Below are positions 11,979 through 23,653 of a stretch of 64,000 nucleotides of DNA, one piece after another; position 1 is the first letter of the stretch, and every line of letters starts with the position of its first letter. The notes beneath the pieces were generated by a model. It made no database searches and was not told the origin of the DNA. It saw nothing but the letters and a program-made list of their open reading frames with translations. The translations under genes were made by a program, and so were the position numbers. The DNA comes from Plectosphaerella cucumerina (Eukaryota > Ascomycota > Sordariomycetes > Glomerellales > Plectosphaerellaceae), in NCBI GenBank assembly GCA_020746995.1, contig JAGPXD010000006.1, positions 806,001 to 870,000 of the forward strand, in the 5' to 3' direction.

Positions 11979-14502
11979 ATGTCGTCGAGAACACCGTCCA
12001 CATGGAACGAGTACGAGCGCGGCGCGTCTCCTCGCTCCGTGAGCATCGACTCCAACGCCATCACGGAAGAGCAGTCGCTACTCGGTGATAATGACGATAA
12101 CGAGACACGCGATGGCTCCCCTGGCCTCCGCCGACGCCGCAGGCAAGTCTCCTTGCTGCCCGCCCTCTCGAAGCATCGTACATAGTCCGCTAACCTCCAA
12201 GCCCACCAGATCCTCGGTAACGAGACACCTCGCCGCCGTCGCGGACCTCGGCGGCGTTAACAGCATCCGCTCCTTCACACGCAGCTGGGCCCGCGCCGCC
12301 GGCTTCGCAGAGGTCATCCCCCAACGGCCCTCCTTCATCTTCGCCCCCGACCAGGACCCAATGGCCAACGATGACCTCGACTACTCCCGCAGCAACGTCG
12401 ACGCCAACCCCGAGGTGCGGGGCTCCCTCCTCCGCCAGCACCTCGAGGCCTACAACCCCGGAAGCAACGGCGAGGGCGCCTCCAATGCCGAGACCTCGCC
12501 CCTCCTGCACGCGACGAGCCACCACTCCTCCTCCGACTTCCGGGAACGAGAGCGCAAGGCCTCTGAGCAGGACCTGTCGGGCGCCCTGCACAACGGCAGC
12601 TTCAGCGGTGGCAGGCGGCCGTCCATCTTCGCCATCGCGCCGCACCTGGCCACCCCTCCTCTGGTGGGCAGCTTCGGCTCCTATCGCACATATGGCACCC
12701 TTCCCGACGTCGAGGTGTCATCGATGGCCCAGGCCGGCGAGATGTGGCGCCAGCAGCAGGAGGGCGCCACCAACGTGCCCGACGGCGAGCACCAGCCCAT
12801 CCTCGTCAAAGAGGTCGAGCAGGACGGCAAGATTGTCCTGACCGTCGACGGCCAGTCCACTCTTCCGCAGACCATCTTCAACTCCATCAAGTATGTGCCC
12901 CTGCCGTCTTTCTTCCCATGAGACAAACAACGACTAACACTACGACAGTGTTTTGATCGGCGTGGGCCTCCTCAGTCTGCCTCTCGGCATCAAGTACGCA
13001 GGCTGGATATGCGGCATCAGCTTCCTGTTCCTGAGCGCCACTGTCACGTCGTACACGGCCAAGCTGCTGGCGAAGTGCATGGATCTCGACCCCAGCTTGA
13101 TTACCTTCTCCGACTTGGCCTACATCTCGTACGGCCGCAACGCCCGCATTGCCACCAGTATTCTCTTTACCATGGAGCTGCTGGCAGCGTGCGTGGCTTT
13201 GGTTGTGCTCTTCGCCGATTCGCTGGTGCTCCTATTCCCTGGATACCTGTCCTTGACGAGCTGGAAGGTCATCTGCGCTATCATTTTGGTGCCGCTGAAC
13301 TTCCTTCCCCTGCGGCTGCTGAGTTTTACGAGCGTTGTCGGCATTTTCAGCTGTTTCTGCAGTCAGTAGTTCCCGCCGGAGAAGTCCCTGGATTAGTCCA
13401 TTTGGCTAACGTATGCGCAGTCGTCATGATCGTCATCATCGATGGCTTTATCAAGCAGAACACGCCTGGCTCCCTGGTCGAGCCCGCGGCGACATACCTC
13501 TTCCCCGCCAACTGGTCCACCCTGCCGCTCTCCTTTGGCCTTCTCATGTCCCCTTGGGGCGGCCACGGCGTCTTCCCCAACGTAGGTCTGATCACTGGCG
13601 TGATACTGGAATCGATGTACTGACTAGTGGCAGATCTACCGTGATATGCGCCACCCGTACAAGTATGATCGGGCCCTGAAGATCACCTTCAGTTTCTCAG
13701 TGAGCACTAGTCCTCGAGTCCCTTCATGTGAGCCCGGGGCCCGAGTCTAACACTTCTTCTCAGTTCTTCCTCGACTCGACCACCGCCGTGGTGGGACTTC
13801 TCATGTTCGGCGATAACGTCCTTGACGAGATCACATCCAACATCCTCCAGTCCAGCGGATACCCTCGCGCCCTCAACTTCCTCCTCTGCGTCTTCATCGC
13901 CATCATCCCCCTAACCAAAGGTGAGCCCTCCTGAGGAGTACCATATTTAGCCTTTCGGCCCGCTGGTCGAGACTCTGTTTGGGGAGCTTTTAACTTCCGA
14001 ACCCCGGCAGAGGTCCTCCTGCATACCTAATACAACAACCGCTGACTCCCTACTCTCAGTCCCCCTCAACGCCAGGCCAATCATCTCAACTCTCGAAGTC
14101 CTCAGCGGCATCCACCAACACGCCCTCTCCGAAAACTCCGCCATGGTCGGCCGCTCCGCCACATTCAGGGGCTTCCTAAAGATCGCCATTCGCATCTTCA
14201 CCATCCTCCTCTTCCTCATCATCGCCATCGTCTTCCCCTCCTTCGACAGCATCATGGCCTTCATGGGAAGCGCCCTCTGCTTCACAATCTGTGTCTTGTA
14301 CGTCAACAGCCACCAAATCCCCGGGTGCACTTGCTAACTCCAAGACAGGCTCCCAATCGCATTCTACGTCAAGCTGTTCGGCCACGAAATGTCAACCCGC
14401 GAGAAACTTGGATGCTACATCATCATGGCAATCTCAACATCCTTGTCGGTGGTCGGCACCGTCTGGGCTTTCCTGCCCAAGAGCATGATTGGGGCTGAAT
14501 GA
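11979..14502 (+). CDS. AVT1: vacuolar amino-acid transporter, Avt1-like (AAAP family)
   Basis: Proton/amino-acid exchanger of the AAAP family, probably loading neutral amino acids into the vacuole. Eight exons: 11979-12142, 12210-12890, 12949-13361, 13421-13581, 13634-13699, 13764-13920, 14060-14297 and 14349-14502; 677 residues, frame consistent at every join. The first ~280 residues are hydrophilic and acidic (EEQSLLGDNDD, ETSPLLHATSHH), resembling cytosolic tails with dileucine sorting signals. The transporter core begins at NSINVLIGVGLLSLPLGIKY, the typical first AAAP helix, and about ten more helices follow. Intron 1 has a GC donor (AG|GCAAGT). It converges on the kinase gene with 398 bases between stops. 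Avt1 rather than another AVT member is chosen from the long N-terminus and helix 1; substrate is inferred. Confidence 0.9.
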
Positions 14503-14900
14503 ACGTATTCGAGCTGCATTTGCAACGCAGCCCTTTCTCAAGATGTTTTCGCATATCGAACAGCGCCTTCAGGGAAACTCATTGACACATGATGCATGCA
14601 GACCAATCTGTTGTCTATTTAAAGACACATCACATCACACAGTTAGCATAAATACCCACCAATTCCGCATACGCAAGCCGTGTCTGTCCAGAACCGTGAC
14701 ATGACGTCTTATGCCAAGACAGTCTATATCATCACGCGGAAGAACATGTCATCATCATCACTTTACAATAGGAACATGGTGTGAGCGGGTAACCTCTGGT
14801 ATTCATCATTAAAGTTGAAGTAATCTGATACGCAGAAAGCGAGTTGGGCCACTGTCCAGCAGATGGCTGGGGGCCCAACTACAAGAGGTGACTGGCCGGC
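14503..14900. other. convergent intergenic region
   Basis: 398 bases between the transporter and kinase stops. It is AT-richer than its surroundings, as expected for 3' UTRs and polyadenylation signals. No coding signal seen. Confidence 0.5.
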
Positions 14901-16790
14901 TCAGACATGAGCCTCTTGCCAGCCACCAACCCACTCAACGTCGCCGAGATTGGCGCCGCGGTTGTCACGACGCCAAGTCCAGTCTCGACCTTTGTTCCAG
15001 GGACAGCCCTGGCTGCGCTCTCGGGCAGGTTTGGCGCAGTTTTGCGGAATAGTTTGAAACGGTTGCTGCAGGTGGTCACCCACAACGACACCGTGGTTGA
15101 ATCCTCCGAAACCAATCTGTTGACGCCTCGGCTTCAAAGGAGACCGTTCCGGCTCCACCGACCTCCCGCCGACAGCTCGCCGCTTCTCACCAAGGGCGGC
15201 CCACTTGTCGACGTTGGTACGCTTGGGGGGAGGAGAGTAGCGGGGTGACAAGACGGCGGGGGATTTGCGGGGAGGCGCGTCCTGGAAGAAGAACCCGTCT
15301 GCAACCATGTCTCCGTCGATGTCACCGTGGACCTCGGACTCGTCCATGACGGTCTTTTCCTCGTCAGCCAGCTTGCTGTCGTGACTCCAGGTCCTCGAGT
15401 TCATCTGCTGCAGCTTCTCAAGCTGTTGCCGGGCCTGCTCCTCTTCCTCTTCCTCATCCTCCTCCCACATGTCGCTCCAGCTCTTGGACACGTCATTGAG
15501 GCGAAGGTTAAGGGCGATGGACGAGAGGGCGTTGCGCGGCTTCGACATGGTGATGGGAAGCGAGCCAGCCATGGGGGACACCCGGCGAATCTGAGACAGG
15601 GGCTGGATGGGTCGGCTAGCAACCATTGACTTGAGTGATGCGCCCAGGGCTGAGTCGATGGTTGAGGTGACAGAGGGAGCTTCCACGGAGCCAGAGAACC
15701 AGTCGGCACCAGTCTCGCCAGACTTGGAGAAGAGATCCTCCGAGTAGCTCTCGTCGGGAATGGCGCTGAGCTGGCGAATGGGCTGAGGGGGAGTGGCATG
15801 GAGAGCCTTGGTCCAGGGGAAGGCACCTTGGTCGATGTGGGGGCTCTGGATGGAAGGGGTGCGGAGGGGTTCGCGGTTGGCGGTGGCGATGACGGGCTTC
15901 TCGTCACAGCAGAAGTCGTCCATATCCTCCTCGGAGGTGGTGAAGCTGACGACGCGGAGAAGTGCAGCCCTGGCGCCGATGAGGGACCTCTTCCTGGGGT
16001 CGAGGCTCATGCACTGGGCAATAACCTCGTAGGTGTCTTGTGACATATCGGGGAAGACATCGAACAGAGACTGCTTGTCCCGGGAGAAGTCAAGGAAAAG
16101 GGGGTCGGCCTCGGTGGGGGTGGTGAAGGGGTTGCGGGAGAAGAGGATGTTGAGGAGGCAGATACCGATGGCCCAGATGTCGGCCTGCGCAGGCGAGTAA
16201 CCAGCACCAGCCGAATCGTACTGTTCAGGGGACATGTAGCGGTCACTGCCAACAGTGTTCTCCAGAGTCCAGTTCTCGGTGGTGGCAAGGCCGAAATCGC
16301 CGAGCTTGAGATCACCAGACTGGGTGAGGAAGATGTTCTCAGGCTTGATGTCCCGGTGGTAGACACCCTTGTTGTGGCTGTAGGCAACGGCGTCGAGAAG
16401 CTGGAGCATGAACTGGCGAACATGCTCCGTCTCCAGAGGACCGTGACCCTTGCGAATGGCCTCGTAGAGGTCACCACGCTCACAGAACTCCATGACGAGG
16501 TACATGTGTGCCTCAGTCTCGAAGGAACGGATCAAGTTGACGATGTTGGGGTGCTGGCCAAGCCGGGCATGAAGGTACTGCTCCTCGGACTGTTCGTCAA
16601 TGGCGAACTCAAAGCCCGAGTCTTCCGAGGTGGCCCGTTTTGTCAGGCACTTGATGGCCACCGTCTGGTTGGTGAAGACATCGCGTGCCGTGAAGACCAT
16701 GCCGAAAGAGCCTTGGTTGAGGGGAGAGATGGTCTCGTAACGTCCATCGAGGAGAACGCCATTCTTGAAGTTATCGCGGAGGCATGCCAT
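14901..16790 (-). CDS. Ran1/Ksp1-like serine/threonine kinase
   Basis: Intronless, 629 residues from the ATG at 16790 (MACLRDNFKNG). The kinase domain spans about 17-335: glycine loop LNQGSFGMVF (24-33), ATP lysine K48, catalytic HRDIKPEN (145-152), DFG at 165-167 and activation-segment end SDRYMSPEQ. All catalytic residues are present. It resembles S. pombe Ran1/Pat1 and yeast Ksp1, which restrain meiosis, filamentation or autophagy according to nutrients. The C-terminal half is Ser/Pro-rich and disordered, with an acidic run (WEEDEEEEEEQARQQ), a conserved-looking NVDKWAALGEKRR block and a Trp-rich end. The frame is open upstream for 58 codons without another ATG, so the start is not absolutely fixed. 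About 6.9 kb separates it from UTR4. Which paralogue it is remains open. Confidence 0.88.
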   Translation of the reverse strand: MACLRDNFKNGVLLDGRYETISPLNQGSFGMVFTARDVFTNQTVAIKCLTKRATSEDSGFEFAIDEQSEEQYLHARLGQHPNIVNLIRSFETEAHMYLVMEFCERGDLYEAIRKGHGPLETEHVRQFMLQLLDAVAYSHNKGVYHRDIKPENIFLTQSGDLKLGDFGLATTENWTLENTVGSDRYMSPEQYDSAGAGYSPAQADIWAIGICLLNILFSRNPFTTPTEADPLFLDFSRDKQSLFDVFPDMSQDTYEVIAQCMSLDPRKRSLIGARAALLRVVSFTTSEEDMDDFCCDEKPVIATANREPLRTPSIQSPHIDQGAFPWTKALHATPPQPIRQLSAIPDESYSEDLFSKSGETGADWFSGSVEAPSVTSTIDSALGASLKSMVASRPIQPLSQIRRVSPMAGSLPITMSKPRNALSSIALNLRLNDVSKSWSDMWEEDEEEEEEQARQQLEKLQQMNSRTWSHDSKLADEEKTVMDESEVHGDIDGDMVADGFFFQDAPPRKSPAVLSPRYSPPPKRTNVDKWAALGEKRRAVGGRSVEPERSPLKPRRQQIGFGGFNHGVVVGDHLQQPFQTIPQNCAKPARERSQGCPWNKGRDWTWRRDNRGANLGDVEWVGGWQEAHV

Positions 16791-18430
16791 TGTGTTGTGG
16801 ATTGGAGATTGTGCTGAAGAGGGTATCGATGACCAAAAAAAAAAAGTAGTTGAGATGGTTGAGAGATGTCGGTAGATGTGATGATACAAGCAAGTGCCTG
16901 TGCTGATCCGAGTTCTATCGAGAGAGATGGAGACGCGGGTTTGGCGGGTGGAAGGATCCAACAAGCCAAGGGACGGTGCAGAGAGTCGATGGAAGATTGG
17001 ATGATCGAATCGAGTTCAGTGCTGCCGTCAAGTGTGGGTTGAAGCAGGCAAGTTCGCTAAGGAAATGGGAAAGCCGAGTCGGTGAGAATGTACAGTGTCG
17101 GCGGATGTGCGTAGAGAGACGAGACGAAACGGGTTGGGAAGTCCTGGTCGTTGAAGTTCAGAGGCTCATTTGTTTGATGGTGCTATTGGTGTTTGGCTTG
17201 ATGGAAATAAAAAGAGATAAGTAGACTGGTCGTTGTATGTATGGGTGTCGTTAAAAAGAGGCAGTTGGACGCTGTGGCCCGGGAAAGCAAGAAAGATCGT
17301 TATGATGACATGAAAGAGAAGAAGCGGGGTGATGTCCAAAAGATGGTTGAGGAAGGAGGAGGACGGCCGAGGTGAGGTGAGGTGGCCGGCGAGAGGAGGA
17401 GATGGTGATGGCCGTGCTGTGGTCTGTACGGTTCACACTTGGCACTGGAGACTGGTGCTGGAGTGTCAAGCCGAGTGACAGTCTTTGATGGACGGACGTT
17501 CGGGGGACCTTGTCTCGCAGCAATGAATCGCCTGCTGGCAAGCAGATTATTCCAGTCGGCCGGAGTACCTGGGCTATGATGGGACCATTCGAGTAGGCAA
17601 GATGTTCGGAGAGAGTGGTGGCGAACGAAGCTCGGCTAGGTGACCAGGACTCGAGATGGTGTGGGTGTTTCGAGGAGGAAGAGGAGGATCGGAAGACGTA
17701 GGGCGAATCGACTCTCGAGTGGCGGATGAGGGTAGCGGAGAGATTGTTAAATAAAGAGAGCTCGAGGAATGATGGTTGCCTCGGGAAGGAGGACGAGGAA
17801 TGACACTTCGGCAAGTGTGGGGTTGAGGGAGGTGAGGTGGTGAGGGAGATGAGTCAAGTTGACACGAGACTCGGCGGGGACGAGTGACGAGATCAACAAT
17901 GACGGGGAGGGGATATGTATCAAAAGGGCCTCTCCTCTCCTTCTCTTTGATAGCTGAGGTGTCCTGTGGACAGATAGGACAGGATCGAGCCGGGCGAATT
18001 ATGGAGTCGCCTTTGCGTGATTGCTGGCCGATGTAGCTGGTCGTGACTCCCAGATTCTGGACGGTTCTCGAAGGTAAAGCGGCCCAAAGCGGGAACAACG
18101 GGGTTGACCGGCTGATGAACTTGGCTGCCTAGACGGGAGAATCGGGAGGACGGAGAGAGCGGAAAGGGCGTGAGTTGGGCGACGGAGTACGAGGCAAAGC
18201 AAACAGCGAGAGAAAGAGAGGCCTTTTGACAGGTGGTTGATGAGAATCGGGGCGTGAGGAATGGGATGGAAGCAAACAAGAGGGTTGGAAGAGCAAGAAG
18301 GAGAGGAAGCGGTGTATTGGGAGCAAGGACACGGACGGAGTGCGGGTGAGCGAGTAGCAAGGGGGGGACAGCGAATGGGAAGAGATGAGAGCGAGGCGGT
18401 GGACGACGGGCGGATGGGTTGGCAGACGAC

Positions 18431-18446
18431 GGGGGGGGGGGGGGGG
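18431..18446. repeat. G16 homopolymer (C16 on the kinase strand)
   Basis: Sixteen consecutive G residues on the + strand about 1.6 kb upstream of the kinase start, within a G-rich stretch. It could form quadruplex structures; its exact length may be a sequencing estimate. Confidence 0.85.
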
Positions 18447-20316
18447 CAAGAACCAAGGGGGGTGGCCCAGGGGAGGAAGAACCCAGGGGGTGGACGGTTG
18501 ACGAAAGGAAAGGCTCCTTCGTCGAGGGTGACCAAGGTCGGAACAGGTACGTACCCCTGATCAAATCCAGGCACAGCACTTGCGGTGTGTGCAGTACCTG
18601 TACGGATCCATACGAAGGGTGGAACAGGACACAGGTGATCCAAGGATGACTGACGCCTTGCTCCGTGCGGATGATGATCTTCCTGGCGAGACAGGACCGA
18701 CCCTGCTTGCCTGCTTGCCTTGCTGGCGAATCGATAAGAAGATGGTGGGGTGGAGAAGGGGACCCGAGGGAGGGTGGAAAGGCGGTGGGCGATGTCGGCC
18801 AAGGGGAGTGTGCAGCTGTGCAGCAGTGTGTGGTGCTGTGTGTGTGCTTGCACCGAGTGGCTCGACCAGTGCTGGCGATGGCGCTATCGAAGGGGTGGCC
18901 TGGGGTGGGACGACGGAGACGACGGGGGTCTAGACATGCAGCTTGCGTCGACGCAAGGCCCCAGATGGCTCGTGGCCAATGTGTCCGCTCCCCCAGGTTC
19001 CTTCGAATTCCAGGTCTCCACTCACATTACCCAATCCAGGTCAGGTCCAGGGCACACCGTGCGTCGTTGTTCTGTCCGCTCTTGCCTGCGTCCGCCAACC
19101 TCCCGTGAACTGTCCCGGTCTGCCCCCAACTTTCCGGACCAAGCGGCTGGGGGTGACGTGTCGCACACGGTGTGGGCAGGACTGCACTGGCACCGAGGGA
19201 CCCCGTCAGGAACACTCTGTCACTCACTGCACTGCGGGTGGGTTGTGGGTTCCGTCCGAATTGTGTTGATTGTCGTCAGTCTTGTCTGATCTGCCGCCCG
19301 CGCCGCAGCCCTCGATCCATTCAATTGACCCGGGCATCCCTATGGCCCCATTCGAGTTCTGGGGAGTGGGCCGGCAAATGCGCGAAGGGACAGAGGAGAC
19401 GGAACAGCTGGCGGCCTCGGCGGTTCGCTGATGGGGAAAACAGTTCAATGCCTTGTTGTACACGTCAGGTGTTGGGCAATTCGGGACCACAGCACCTCTG
19501 CATCGGGAGACGCTTCGTCTTTTGGGCTGTGCTCTCGCCCCTGAAGCCGCGCGTGCCGGCTGAAGTGGTTCGGTGCTGGAGCTGGAGCTGGGGGTTTGCC
19601 GCTGCCGGAAATAGGCAAGCAAAAACGGGTTGGTAAACAAATAGAAAGTACAGTAAACAAGACCGGACGGACCGGTCAACGCTGGAATCATGCGGGAGGC
19701 CCGGGGTTCAGCCACCCTCCGAATCGGCCGGGGGGAATGCACTGTAACGCGGGACCGCTTGGACGAGTCGGGGTCCACGATACCCATCGAACAGTCACGC
19801 GGACCAGAGACATTCAAGTACCGGGCACGCCCGAGTACACGCTACACTGCCATCAGCACGGTGCTAAATGACAGCGTGCCTGTCAGCAGCACTGTAGCCG
19901 CACGGGCCCGAAGGGTCTGGTTAGGCGGACTTGGTTGTTGGGATATGTTGTCCCTACACCGCCAGCATCGTTCTGAATACGTGTGCAAGAGGTACAGGAT
20001 CAGCAATCTCTGATAGACCCGCTACCGCCTCGAAACCCATTGGATACCTTGTCCTCCAGTTCCAAGTACCGACACGAGGCGGCCCTGGGAGTTCCTCGTT
20101 TCTGGGGGCTGGCCCCTTCCATTATTAGGTAACCTGTCTTGCCTGTCCATCTCCGTCCCTGAAAGGACGCAGCCGGCGGAAGTGGGAAAATGACGAGTCT
20201 GGCGCTTGGCCTGTTGCGTGCGCCAAGCGTCCCACCCCTGACGCACCACCCAAGGCACCTCAACCTGCAGCTTTCCGTCTCGTGTCTGGTCATGCCCAGC
20301 ACCTCATCCACGCTCA

Positions 20317-20332
20317 TCTCTCTCTCTCTCTC
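20317..20332. repeat. CT dinucleotide run
   Basis: Pure CT repeat of about eight units in gene-free DNA. Confidence 0.8.
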
Positions 20333-21254
20333 GCACGCACTCTCTCACGTCAAGAAGGTACGTACAATAGCTGTGGAGCTTGGAGCCGATGAATGTATGG
20401 CTGCTCTCGGGGACGAACTGGGGAGCTCTCACTTCTCTTGCACCACGTCCTCAATCTGGGACATGCCTCTCATTCGCTGGACGGCCCGCTTCCTCGCCCG
20501 GATGGCACAGTACGAATTGGCGGGGAGATAAACCCAAAGTATGAACATTGCAGGTCTAAAACACGGCGTTCTATCTGCTACACGACATCCTCGGGCTTCC
20601 CCGCCGTGGGCACACGGGGTGATAAGCCCATCTTTCGTCACTGGCGCGAGATCAGCAAAGGACGATTCCTGGCAGTGGCAGACGCAACATCAACAATAAC
20701 AATAACACTTGGAGGTGGGCGGTGTTTGGGTGCAACCCTCCCCCTCATCTCTGCAGATGAAACGATCCCGTCTTGTTAGAGTTCACGCCGGACCAGGGCT
20801 CGATAGGAACCTGGAGAAGACGAATGGACGAGTCTGAGCGTACGGCAGATGCACGAGGGAGATACGAATACCGGTGGGCAGCCGCGCACGACAGACGGCG
20901 CACCTCAGAGATCCTTATCTAACCTGTAACTGAGGTGGATGGGAGCTGGACGCTGGAGTCTCGCTGTTCTAAGCCTGAGTTGACCCTGGGTGATGGACTC
21001 GTGGCGCAGCCTGCACAACACAGCCACAGGTGCAGGCCCGCTCTACCGTACAACGCCGTATCGTATCATTCAACTGTGGCCCCTGAGCCGCCTGTCAATC
21101 ATCTGACTTCATAGATGATGATCCGAGACTTGTCAATGGCATCAAAGCAAGAAATGGGCGCTATCCAAATTGTAACGGCGTGGAGCGTTCAAGGAGACTA
21201 TCGACCTGAGCGGCTTGGGTTGGTCCTCTACTATGACAGCTCGTTGAAGCAATC

Positions 21255-21798
21255 TCAGCTCGCAAAAGTCTTCGTGACGTTGCTCTTGACAAGATCATGC
21301 CCTGACAAGATCATGCCTCCAGAGATCCATATTCTTGCGGCGGACCTTTTTCGCCACAACCGCCAGGTCATCGAAGAGATAGATCCATCCGTGGCAACAC
21401 CCTCTCCAAGCCGACATGGCCTCAAGGATCAGTCGGCCTTGGGCCAGAATCTTCTCGGGAGCTTTCAGATTCCTGATATTTCCCACGCCAGTCAGCAGAG
21501 CATCGACCTTGGCCTCTTGCCGGATGATCTGCTCGATGAGCTCTGTGTCAACGGGCCGATCTAGCAGCACCACATTGCCGGTCTCTGTGGAGCTCGATTC
21601 GCTGCTCGATATTCCATCGTCATCCATGCGAAGAGGGCCAGCTTGCCTCTCGACCTGGTTTGACGCTGCGTCGACGCTTGTCGCAGTGATACTGTAAGCC
21701 CACAGAACGAAAGTCACAGGCGGCGTTTCTCCACTTATTGAAGAGAGGTATCGAGGGCGACCAGATCTGTGCCAGCTGTGTATCGTTCCCTGCGGCAT
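21255..21798 (-). pseudogene. decayed minus-strand gene fragment, unidentified
   Basis: A minus-strand frame reads VDTELIEQIIRQEAKVDALL and LKAPEKILAQGRLILEAMSA, which looks protein-like rather than compositional. It ends abruptly at a 16-base direct tandem duplication (TGACAAGATCATGCC at 21287 and again at 21303), which shifts the frame because 16 is not a multiple of three. Beyond the duplication the sequence stays open in a second frame for some 15 more codons. Further up the same strand (about 21.8-22.33 kb), frames containing TLLLAICANGSQYLEG and LLHFYARLWDASNAAEWS faintly recall the fungal transcription-factor regulatory domain, but in different frames. I read this as a broken gene, possibly a zinc-cluster-type regulator; the identity is weak. 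Confidence 0.35.
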
Positions 21799-22339
21799 CG
21801 CTCCGCCGTCGTTCTAGGCCAGGCTCGAAGCGTGAGAGGCCTTGGCGGGCGTATTTTGCACGCCCGAGGTCTGATGACATATGCCCAGAGAGAGAAGCCA
21901 GATTTCGAAAGACGAAGGCTCTGTGAGGGGTGTCTTGCCGACGTATAGATGCTGTATCGCATCCAGCAAGGTGGCCTGGGGCAGGCAGCGCACTCGTATG
22001 TTGGAGTACAGACCACTCTGCGGCATTCGAGGCATCCCACAGTCTTGCATAGAAATGGAGGAGAGTGTCGAGTCCGGTCCCTCGAGGTACTGGCTGCCAT
22101 TGGCGCATATTGCAAGCAACAGGGTCCACGGCGAGCCTGTACTCGATTCGGTACTGATATGTATGATGGGAAACCTTTGGTGGCTGACGGCGGCCATCTC
22201 GCTGACCTTTTTTCTGCCGTCAACCTGCCTATGCTGTGCGCCAGCTGCTTCGTCTGCGGGTTGCCCTTTGGCCTCCTCGCCAGTACGCCTCAAAGATGTC
22301 GCCGACGGTCCTGAGAGGCTAGTTGGCCAATTACGTCTG

Positions 22340-22852
22340 CTTCTGCTCCTCATCCCCGCCGGCATCAGCGCATCAGCCGCTTTCAGGCTCTCGGTCGGCA
22401 CCCTGGGACTTGCCTGTCTTGGCGTCGTTGTCTTCTGGTTCCTCATCTACCACTTTGGGTGGCACACGCTGTACATCTTTGACATTGGCTGTTCCCTCAT
22501 CGGTCTCCTCGCCATCGGTGTCGTGTCTGCAGCAAGCAGCTCTGTGGCCAGCAGCTTCACCCAGGCCGGCGTTCTCATGCTCATCACGGTCATCCGCTTC
22601 GCAGCCGTCGGTCCGATCTGCTGCGCCATCATCTCGGTCCGGTCATGCGCCTTCGTCTTGGGTTGGGCCTACTTCCGCTTGCTGGATACAAAGGTACGTG
22701 CCTGATGAATCTCACGTGCATCTGCCGCTGACGACTTTCCGCTGGATCGCACGCATGAGGAGATCGACCTCCTCTTCGACGCCAAGGTTCCGGCGAGGAG
22801 GTTTAACCACGCCGAGGTGAATCCGTATTCGACGGATGAGAGCCAGAAGTGA
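22340..22852 (+). pseudogene. decayed MFS sugar-transporter remnant
   Basis: A + frame encodes helices typical of the C-terminal half of sugar-porter MFS proteins: FRLSVGTLGLACLGVVVFWF, then GWHTLYIFDIGCSLIG, then GVLMLITVIRFAAVGPICCA. It then jumps to LGWAYFRLLDTK, skipping two helices normally found between, so an internal deletion is likely. After a GTACGT donor the expected tail THEEIDLLFDAKVPARRF resumes and ends at the TGA at 22850, but no AG acceptor exists between donor and tail. The N-terminal half of the transporter is absent. It resembles maltose/alpha-glucoside-type permeases. Broken splice site, deletion and missing first half make a working product unlikely. It is divergent from the decayed minus-strand ORF. 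Confidence 0.72.
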
Positions 22853-23653
22853 TTGTTCGCCTCCCAGGAGGGTCCGATGTCTGAGTAGGCTACATAGGAG
22901 ACGAAGTCTTGTCTGGATTGACTTCCTGGGAAGTCACAGACTGGAGCGGTGCGGGGCAAGGGGCAAGGGGTCGTTGGAAGTGATACTGGACGGTGGGAGG
23001 AAGTCGGCAGTATCTTGAACGGTTTAATACAGGTATCAGCCGGTACGGTTGCGGTTACGGCAGGGTTGTGAAAACGGAAGGCAAGGTAGTATGGCTAAGC
23101 AATCCAAATCCAGCTCGAACAAAAGCGGCAAGAGCGCTAGCTGTATTCGGGGGAGCTCATCATCGTGGTGAGGATGGGTCCTACTGGCTGATAACGAGCA
23201 CATCAAGGTCGACTCTCGGCAAATAGAGCTGCAACATCATCGTCGAATCCTCCGGGTCTGCTCCAAGCATGTCCAATGGCCACGATGGACACAAGCAAGT
23301 GAAACGGGACATGCATCTCAAGGAACGCGGGAGCACTCGCCCAGCCCAGCCTGCAGCAGCGTGCATCTAGCTGTCAGCCCCCTGCGCCCAGGCGCCAGGC
23401 GAGGCCTTCTGACCGCCTTCTCCCAATTTCCAGCTGCACCTCGTGCCTGCATCAACTAATGGATCCCTCGCTGCCAGTGGCTAGCAGGCGGCACTCCACC
23501 AAGGCTGGTACGGTCGTGAGCCAACCTGGTCTTGGTAAATTTCCTCAATCAACTGCCCGCATCTAGACGGCCTTTCAAGAAGACTTTTTCCACGCCCGAG
23601 CGCCTCCCCGATCTCACCGCTCCCGCCAGCCCTGCACAGCGAAAATTCTGACC
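22853..23653. other. intergenic region upstream of UTR4
   Basis: 800 bases between the transporter remnant and the UTR4 start. The last 200 bases should be the UTR4 promoter and leader. No gene supported. Confidence 0.5.

Larger units (their letters stand above)
16791..21254. promoter_or_regulatory. long gene-free region upstream of the kinase
   Basis: About 4.5 kb with no supported gene. Next to the kinase the sequence is strongly strand-asymmetric (G/A on +, C/T on the kinase strand) from about 17.2 to 18.5 kb, which suggests a long pyrimidine-rich 5' leader or promoter. Long minus-strand open frames here are Pro/Ser/Leu products of that composition. Landmarks are an A11 run at 16835-16845, a G16 run at 18431-18446 and a CT run at 20317-20332. 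Confidence 0.6.

Noticed and set aside
16791..16964. N-terminal extension of the kinase by 58 codons
   Set aside because: No ATG in the extension, sequence unlike the family, and the internal ATG gives the expected start just before the kinase domain.
17251..18853. Several 170-280 codon minus-strand open frames upstream of the kinase
   Set aside because: They overlap in different frames and are Pro/Ser/Leu-rich, as expected from a pyrimidine-rich strand; no domain or family block.
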